Of a stretch of 64,000 nucleotides of DNA, positions 10,701 through 19,700 are shown piece after piece. The DNA lies in NCBI GenBank assembly GCA_938084835.1, contig CALKER010000017.1, forward strand, positions 24,949 through 88,948. The letters are read 5' to 3'. Origin of the DNA: an uncultured Thermoguttaceae bacterium (GTDB lineage: Bacteria; Planctomycetota; Planctomycetia; Pirellulales; Thermoguttaceae). Each line of letters begins with the position of its first letter. Positions within the stretch are counted from its first letter, which is position 1. A program made the translations under genes and the position numbers. The notes below the pieces were generated by a model. That model was not told where the DNA came from. It searched no databases and saw only the letters and a list, made by a program, of their open reading frames with translations.

Positions 10701-13700
10701 TGCGCGGTCTGGCAATCACAGGGACTGCCTGGCCCAGTCCCTTTGGCCAGTCGGTTAGTGTCAGGCTGGTGCCAGCATTCGAAGTTTTGCAAAGGGCCGG
10801 TACGCCGTGGGAGCTCACGGGAGTTCCCACAAGCGACGTTGTTTTTGAGATCGTTTTCCAGGGATCGGTTCACGATACTCCCATCTTCGTCAGCTACCGC
10901 AATTGGCAGGGTCAAACCCCAGCCACTAACGAGCTGCAGCTACTCAGCTTCTTTGTTACTGGACCTGGGTGGTTTTCGCTTACAGATGGTCTAAGAACCA
11001 CGGCTAACCTCTACTTTGACCCATCAAATCCGCAGGCGGTGGCGGCTGCCATCCAGGGTCAATTGCGCGCCTTGGTGACTGGCGTTGACGCTCAGGGAAA
11101 CCCCATTCGAGCCTATTCGGGTGTGGTGGTGACCTATCGCTCAGGAACCACTGATCCCTTCCAGTTCGAACTGAACTTTGTGGGGGCTAGTGCGGGCGTT
11201 AACCATCCTCAAATCACACAAGGCTTACTCCAAGGGCCGCCATTCCCTGATCCACCCCTACCAGGGTATATTGTGGGGACGACGATAACCCAGGGTGGCA
11301 CGCAAACGGCACCGCCGCCGCGGTTGCGTCTCTTCCAAATTGGCGACCCCGGCACAATCCAGGAAAGAACTTCCGGAGGCATGGAGCCGGACGGGGACTT
11401 CACCGCGGTGTTCATCCAACGGGAACGGTTGACAAACGCCGTCATCAGCAATTCCAACATTTATTACCGGCGTTTCGACGAGTCCACTGATACCGCCGGC
11501 CCACGCGTCACCGATCTTGTGGATGCAGCCGGCTATAGCATTGCCCGGGGACGTGTGACGGAAGGGCCTGTTTACCACCTTGTGGTAACCTTCGACGAGG
11601 AGCTATTCGCCCAGAATCCAGACCAGTTCCGCGATAGCGTGCTCAATCCCGAGAACTTTGTCCTATACCGTGGTGACGTGGAAATACCGGGCGGTGTGGT
11701 AAAAGTGGAGTTTGGATTGAACAAAGCAGCGGAGTTGGCTGGTCGACCCGATGGCGTCGACCATGACGGGGATGGAATTCCCGACGGTATCTACCGGCTT
11801 AATCCCCTGCCTACCAATAAATGGGAAGCGGTACTTACTTTGGATGCAAACGGAGTCATCGGCCCGGGTGCTCCCCCGCTGGAGGCTGGAGACTACCGAA
11901 TCGTAGTTCGCGCGCCCAATCCTGCGCAGAATATAAGTGGTATTCGCGACTTGGCTGGTAACCCCTTGAGCGCGAGCGGCTACGCGCCTGCCGGTTCCGA
12001 TATATCCCTGAGCTTCAGCGTGACTTCGGTCATCCCTGATTTGCGGGTAGACGCGCTCGTAGGTACCGAGACCGGCCGAACGTTTGCGGAGGCTGCCTCG
12101 GCCGTGGCTCGGGATGGCGATGGGGACTATGTAGTTGTTTGGACCGTGTTCGACCCCGTAGCAGGTGTTGACCGCTTGTATTTCCGTTTATTCGATGCTG
12201 ACGGTTCGCCGGCGGATTTGCCTTATCTCGACTCCGCAGGAAACCCGGTCCGCGACGCCGCGGGAAATATTCTGGTGGCGCGCGATACCTTCCCCGCGAT
12301 GCCTGTAACACCGCCAACATTTTTCCCGGAATTTCTCCGTGATCACCAAAGATTTGGCACCGTGGCGATCGACGCCGACGGCGATTTTGTGATCACCTGG
12401 ACCAACATCCGGGGAAATGACGCCGATATTTACGCCCGGCGGTTGGACTCCTTAGGGGGGGTGCGAGGAATTAATATCACCACCGGGGCCTTAGTGTTTA
12501 ACACTCAGCTGCCGCCACCCTTCCGCGTCAACGAGCTTACCGCAGGAGAGCAAACTTGGCCCCATGTGGCCATGAACGCCCAGGGTGACTTCGTGATCAC
12601 GTGGACAAGCTTTGTCGGGTCAGGGACAAGCGGCGATTACGATGTCTTTGCGCGGCGCTATGATTTGTTCGGTCAGGCGCTTGGTCCGGAATTCCGCGTC
12701 AACGTGACGACCGGGGGCAACCAACAGTTTTCCAAGGTGGCCATGGATGCCCAGGGTGGCTTTGTGGTGGTGTGGCAAAGTGATCAGGGAGGTGTGGGCA
12801 CCGACATCTTCGCTCGCTCCTTCTGGCCGGATGGTTCTCCTCAAGTGTTGGTAGACGGCACGGCGTATGTTTACGGGGAAATTCTTGTCAACCAAGTCAC
12901 AGCCGGGAACCAGATTTATCCACATGTGGCTATGAATATGGGCGGCGATCGGGTTGCCTTTGTATGGGCCGGGCCCGATGGTAATCAAAACGGCGTGTTC
13001 GCTCGCGTTTTCGGCCGGAATATCGACCCTAGCGCGATCGGCTCTTTGACGCCGCTGGTCGACCAATTCCAGGTCAATGTAACCGTCAACGGGGAGCAAA
13101 CCTATCCCTCGATTGCGATGGGAGCCACGGGCAACTTTGTAGTGGCTTGGAGCGGCCGCGGCGAGCAAGCGGGACAGGTAGATGTTTCCGGCCATGGGGT
13201 ATTTACCCGGGCCTACGACCGCGACGGTAATCCGGTGTTTGGCGAGACCCGCATTAACAACACGGTTGCCGGTAATCAATGGATGCCCTCAGTGGCCTCC
13301 GACTATAACGGAAACTATGTGGTCGTGTGGACCGGCGAAGTTAATGGTGCTACGCAAGTGTATCACGGGCGAAGTCTCCGCGACTTCGCAGACGTAGTGG
13401 GCCCCATCGTCGCCGGTGTTTACACAGTGACAGGGGAGCGCGTGCTCAGTGGCGGCGTGGTGCCCGGCCCGGTCTCAGCACTCGTGTTTGCAGTTAGTGA
13501 AAATCTTTCCACTCGCCTAGCCGACAGCGATGGCGACGGCGTTCTCGATGTGCCCGCGCCGGACAGCGTGCTCAACGTCGATAATTGGTTGCTTCTCCGC
13601 GATGGCACGCAGATTCCGGGAGGAATACATTCCGTCAGTTTCGCTCGCAATCCCTTGACCCGCAAATACGAGGTGACGGTCATCCTCGACGCCAACGGGA

Positions 13701-16700
13701 CGGCGCCGGGGGTAGCACCGCTTCAGGAGGGTAACTATTCGGTGCTGATGCAGGATACGATCAATGACTGGTATTTCGTGCCGATCGTCACCATGCCTTT
13801 CTTCAGTGGGCGGCGGCTTGATGGCGACTTCGACGGTGTGCCCGGCACAAGTGTGGCCGTGGGTACCGGGGCCAGCGGCTACTTGTTTAACTTCGGGGTC
13901 ACCACAGCCCTCGCGCAGTTTGGCGGCGAGTTCCGCATCAACGAGTCCACTCAGTATATCCAGCGGTTTGTGCCGCAATATGGCACCGGCTTGGGTTACG
14001 AAAAAAGCACGCAAGCAGTGGCTGTTGACGCCGACGGTGACTACGTAGTTGTCTGGGTGAGTTACGGGCAAGATAACCCAGCCGAACCGCTGGGAGCGGG
14101 CGTGTACATGCGGATTTTCGATCGCAACCATAATCCGCTCACCCCCGAAATCCTCGTCAACCAAACCACCCAGGGTGATCAACGTAATCCGGCAGTCGCT
14201 ATCGATGCTGATGGCGATATCGTGGTGGTGTGGGAAAGCCGAGGAGACAATCCCGATGGGAGCCTCGGGATTTGGGCGCGGCGATTCGATTCCATGGGCC
14301 GACCTTTGGGCGGGGAGTTTCTTGTCAACACTAACACCCAGCATGACCAGTACAACCCAGCCGTGGCTATGGATGCCTTTGGCAATTTTGTAGTGGTCTG
14401 GGTTTCCACCGGCCAGCCCACAAGTTATTTCAATGACATTCGTGGGCAACTGTTCAATTACCGGGGAGAAAGGGTGGGCGGCGAATTCCGGGTGAATGTG
14501 GCCAACATCCCCGGCCCTGCCGGTGTCGAGCTCAATCCTACCGTGGCTCGGAGTGCCAACGGGAATTTCGTAGTCATTTGGGAAACCGTAGCCGCCATGG
14601 TGAACGGAGTGGTGACAGACACAGTACAGACGGGGCGACTGTTCGATCCCACAGGCACCCCGTTAACGGGCGAATTCCGCGTGGACACCGGCGTGGGTAC
14701 CGGTGGAACCGAGACCCATCGCACCGCTCGGAATGCCAAAGCCGTCATGGACGAGATTGGCGGGTTTATCGTCGTGTGGGAGGCTTATTCAGGGAACCCA
14801 GTCACCCATTACGACGTGTTCTGGCGGCGGTTCGATGCCAGCGGTAATCCGGTAGCTACTGGCCAAGCCAACATGCCCCAATTTGATCGGGCACAGGTTA
14901 ACCCCGCAGTAGCTGTCGACGCCGATGGCGATTTTGTGGTCGTGTGGAACGGCAATGGAGCCCAACCCAATCGTCTTTTCCCAGCCGATCCTAACCTATG
15001 GGTCGACCAGGATGATGCCGGGATCTTCATGCGGAAATATAACGCGGCCAATACCCCCATCGACGTTCAAGTCCGCGTCAACCGCACGCAGGCGGGTGAC
15101 CAGCGGATGCCCTCAGTTGGCATGACCCGAGAGGGGGATATCTTGGTCGTGTGGTCAGGAGCCGGTGTGGGCGACCAGCACGGCATCTTTGCGCGATGGT
15201 TTGACGAACCCCGAGACACCGCCGGTCCCATAGTCACAGATGTGTTAAGCGGCCGCGGTACGCGACTTCTTGGCGGTGCTCAGGTCACCGAGGCTGTCAC
15301 GGAAATCATCGTGATATTCAGCGAAGACATGATGCGGGTTGGGCCAAGCGCGGTAACCAATCCGGCCAATTACATGTTGTTGAAAGATGGAACGCCTATC
15401 TTCGGAGCGATCACCAGCATAAGCTTTGGGCTCAATCCCGCAACTAACAAGTGGCAGGCCACCCTCCAAATAGACGGCAACGGGGCACTGCCGGGCGTGG
15501 TGCCGTTGGACAGTGGCCAGTATGAGCTCGTGATCCTCAATACGTTGCGAGACCTGGTGGGGAACCCCTTGTACGGAACCGGTCTAAATCCTAATGGTCA
15601 ACAGTTCCGTACCTCCTTTACGGTCGCAGTACTGCCGGGCCAAGACCTTTTGGTAAACACGCAGACGACTGGAATTCAGCAGCTGGCCTCGGGAAGCTTG
15701 ATGCCGGGCAGCCCTCGCTCGGTGGCAGGCGACGGCGATGGCGAATATGTCGTTGTCTGGCGAGACACAAATCCTGGCTCGCAGGGAATCTGGGCTCGAA
15801 TTTACAACGATCTGCGTTGGTTGAATACTCCCAGCGGGCGCGTTGCCACGGGTCCTAATCCGTCGGCCCCAATTTTGGTGACGGCAAACCCCACAGCTCA
15901 GTTCGCTTCGGTGGCACGCGATGCGGACGGGGACTTTGTGGTCGTTTGGGAGCAAGACGATGATCCCGGACCCGGCGAGGACTGGAATATTTGGGCGCGA
16001 CGTTTCGACGCCATGGGTCGGCCGTACGGAGAGGCCTTCCGGGTCAACTCCGAAACTGCTGGACCGCAGCGTTATCCCGCGGTAGCGATGGACGTCGATG
16101 GCGATTTCGTCATCGTTTGGCAAAGCCTGGACACCGATGGCACTGGATGGAACATATACGGGAAGCGGTTTGGCCCGGCCGGCTACCCCTTGGGAGGCAC
16201 CAACGAGGTTCAGCTCATCACCTTCGTAAACAACCCGCGGGGAACCTTCTCCTTGCGATGGGATGGCGACGATAACCCGGCTACGCCTAACACTACAGGT
16301 CCCATCACTTTCACGGGCAACGCCTTCGAAATTGCGCGGATTGTGGAAGATCGCCTCAATGCCCTAGCGCGGAACGCCGCCGGCGTGCAGGTCAACCAGG
16401 TGCAGGTTCGGGCCGTAGGTGTTTCCCAGCTCCTTGTGGAATTTGTCGGCCCGGGCGCAGGTAAAAATCAGACGCAAATCGAGGTCGACTGGGCTAACAC
16501 CACTCTCACTGGTGGTCCGGGGGCAACTATCTTTATTCAGACGCTGGTGGAGGGGGAAATCTCCGACTTCCTCGTAAATGCAACCTTGGCGGGTGATCAG
16601 TTATTCCCGTCTGTCGCCATGGGACCGGGCGGCGAATTTGTTGTGACGTGGACCTCGACCGGCCAAGACGGCGATGCTCCCAATGAAACCAATGTGTACA

Positions 16701-19700
16701 TGCGGAAATTCCCGAGCAACGAGGCCTTTGGACCTTATCGCGGTGACCCGGTTTACGGGGCGATTAACCCTCGGGCGCCGTATCTTTCTAACTCTCGAAC
16801 TGTTGTCAGCACCGATAACATCGCCCTGCACCAAATCATTCCTGGAACCGGCTACGACGGGGTAGTGGCCGTAGTGGCACTGGATGCAGCGGGTAACCCC
16901 GTTTCGTTGGGTACGGGCGCCCTTTTGTGGACCGGATATCACATTTTGACAGCCGCCCACGTTGTCACAGATGCCTTGGGCAACGTGTTTCCGACAGTGC
17001 AGGTTGAGTTTGTGTTGCCGCCTCCCATCGGGCCGGTGACGATAAGTTCATCCCAAATCATCGTTCACCCCGCTTACGACCCGGCCGACTTATTTGTCAA
17101 CGACATTGCAGTAATCGTGCTGCCACAGCCCGCGCCGCCGGGGGCACCTCGGTACCAAATTTATCGGCAAACCGACGAGATGGGCAAAATCACGACCTTT
17201 GCCGGTTACGGCCTTATCGGTCAAGGAGCCACCGGCGCCGTGGGACCGGGTTATCCCAACAAATATTTCGGATCCAACCGTTATGAGGCGACAGGCGAAC
17301 GGTTCAACGGCCTGAGATGGGTGGATCTTGGCTATAACATTCCGGGTGGGCCGCGGTGGGCCCCCGGCATGCTTTTGGCCTTTGACTTCGACAGCGGCCA
17401 AGAACTTCATGACGCTTTCTACCGACTGTTTGGACTGCGCGATCTTGGCTTAGGGGCCGCCGAAGCCATGGTGGCACCGGGCGATTCAGGTGGTCCGCAG
17501 TTTATTAGTGGACTGATTGCCGGCGTTACGGCGGGTATCCTTCGGCCGGCAATCTCCGATTTCGACGCAGCGCTGAATAGCAGCTTCGGTGAGATTGGCC
17601 TCGCCACGCGTGTGTCCTTCTACGCAAGCTGGATTGATGAGGTCATAGGCCGGGGGTTGGCAGGGACTCCGGAAGTTTTGGTCAACCAAACAATCGCCGG
17701 TAACCAAAAGTGGTCGACCGTGGCAATTGATGCTAACGGGGACGTGGTGGTAACGTGGACCAGCTACGGCCAGGACGGAGGAGGTGGGAGCTACGGGCCC
17801 GGCTTTGCTGGCGAAAATGGCGTCTTCGCGCGACGTTTCCTCAATGATCTGACGCCGGCCAGTAATGAGTTCCAGGTGAATCAGTCAACGGTGGGCAATC
17901 AGCAGCGGTCCCAAATCGCTATGGATCTCGATGGCGACTTTGTGATCGTGTGGGAGAGCCATCCAGATGCAGGCAGCGGGTTGGCCCCGCCTACGGAAGA
18001 CTTTGGCATTTACGCCCGGCGCTATGTGGGGACTCGCAAGTTGGCTACTTCTCCCCTTGCTGGACCGAATGGGGAGCTGACCGGTGAGATAGCCATAAAT
18101 GCCACTAAGTTGGGTGACCAGCGTTCACCTGCGGTAGCGATGAGCCATAATGGTGACGCGGTGATTGTGTGGGAGGGAGCTGGAGCTTTGCCGACCGCCG
18201 ACCGCGCTGATCCCTATGGTATTTACCACACCCGGTTATGGCAGACACACGATACCGCGCCACCCATTGTTGCCGACGTGCTAGGCGTGTATAGGCAAAG
18301 TGGGCAAAGGGTGGTGCAACAGATCCTCCCCGATTCGCTGATTAGGCAAGATGTCACTCAACTGGCAGTAAGCTTCAGCGAAAATCTCCTTGCTGACCGG
18401 ACCACAAATTTCCGAAGCGTCACCAACCCGAGCAACTGGACACTTTACCGCAATGGCCAAATGCTGCCCGGCGCAGTGGTTTCGGTGTCGTTTGGGCTCA
18501 ATCAAATGTCAGCCGCGGGCTTGGTGTCGCAACCTACAAATAAGTATGAAGCAGTGCTGGTGGTTGATGGCGATCCGAGCCAGCCCGGGCTCCAGCCGCT
18601 TGGGCCGGGAATTTACGAGCTGGTTATTTCCGATCGCATCGAAGACCTATTTGGCAATCGATTAGATGGCGACCTTAACGGCATTGCGGGCGGGCAGTTT
18701 GTCCGTGGCTTTATTATCGGGGATCCGGAACAGGTGTTTTTGCCGGTGCCAGGCACGGTACCGGGTCCCGGCGAGGACCCCTTAGTCCACCGCTTGCCGA
18801 CAGGACGACAGGACAGCCCCGCCATCGCCTCAAATGCCAATGGCGACTTCGTCATCGTGTGGGTGGAATGGACGCCTGCTGTAGACCCGGTGACCGGCGC
18901 ACAGGTGGAATGGGGTGACATTTACGCTCAGCGGTTTAACAGCCGTGGCGAAAAGGTAGGAACTCAAATTGCGGTCAACACCTATGCCACCGGAAACCAA
19001 TATCAACCAGCGGTGGCCATGGACGACTTCGGCAACTTCGTCGTGGTGTGGGCCGGTGAAGGGTGGGCCGCTGGCGAAATCAATGTCGTGGAACGCCATG
19101 GCATTTATGCCCGCGTTTTCGATGCCCTGGGGCAACCAATCACGGATCAGTTCCAAGTCAATCAGTATCGGCCCAATGTGCAGGATCGGCCTCGGGTGGC
19201 CATGGATGCCGACGGGGACTTTGTGGTCACATGGACCAGCTACGGGCAAGATTCAGATAAGGACGGGGTCTTTGCCCGCATGTACACCCTCCAGGGTGTG
19301 CCCAAGGGACCGGAGTTCCTGGTCAACACGGTGGTGCAGAATCGGCAGGACAATCCCGATGTTGCCATGGATGCAAACGGCAATTTTGTTATCGTCTGGC
19401 GGGCTTTCAATCATCCGAATGATGGCAATCAGTGGGGAATTTTCGGCCAGCGCTTCAATGCGGCGGGCCAAAAGGTCGGAGGTGAGTTTCGCATCAATAC
19501 CTACACTGCCGGTGACCAAGTAGATCCACGAGTGGCAATGGACGCCGCCGGAAACTTCGTAGTGGTGTGGAGTAGTTTCAATCAGGATGGTAGTGGCTAC
19601 GGCGTTTACGCCCAACGCTTCAATGCAGCCGGGCAGCGGATCGGCTCAGAGTTCCGCGTGAATCAGCGCACTATCCACTGGCAATATCAACCAGATGTTG

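Noticed and set aside
13517..14449. 310-residue minus-strand open frame inside the giant gene
   Set aside because: It is antisense to conserved propeller repeats; its His/Asp-rich repeating text is the shadow of those repeats. The same applies to 12620-13279.
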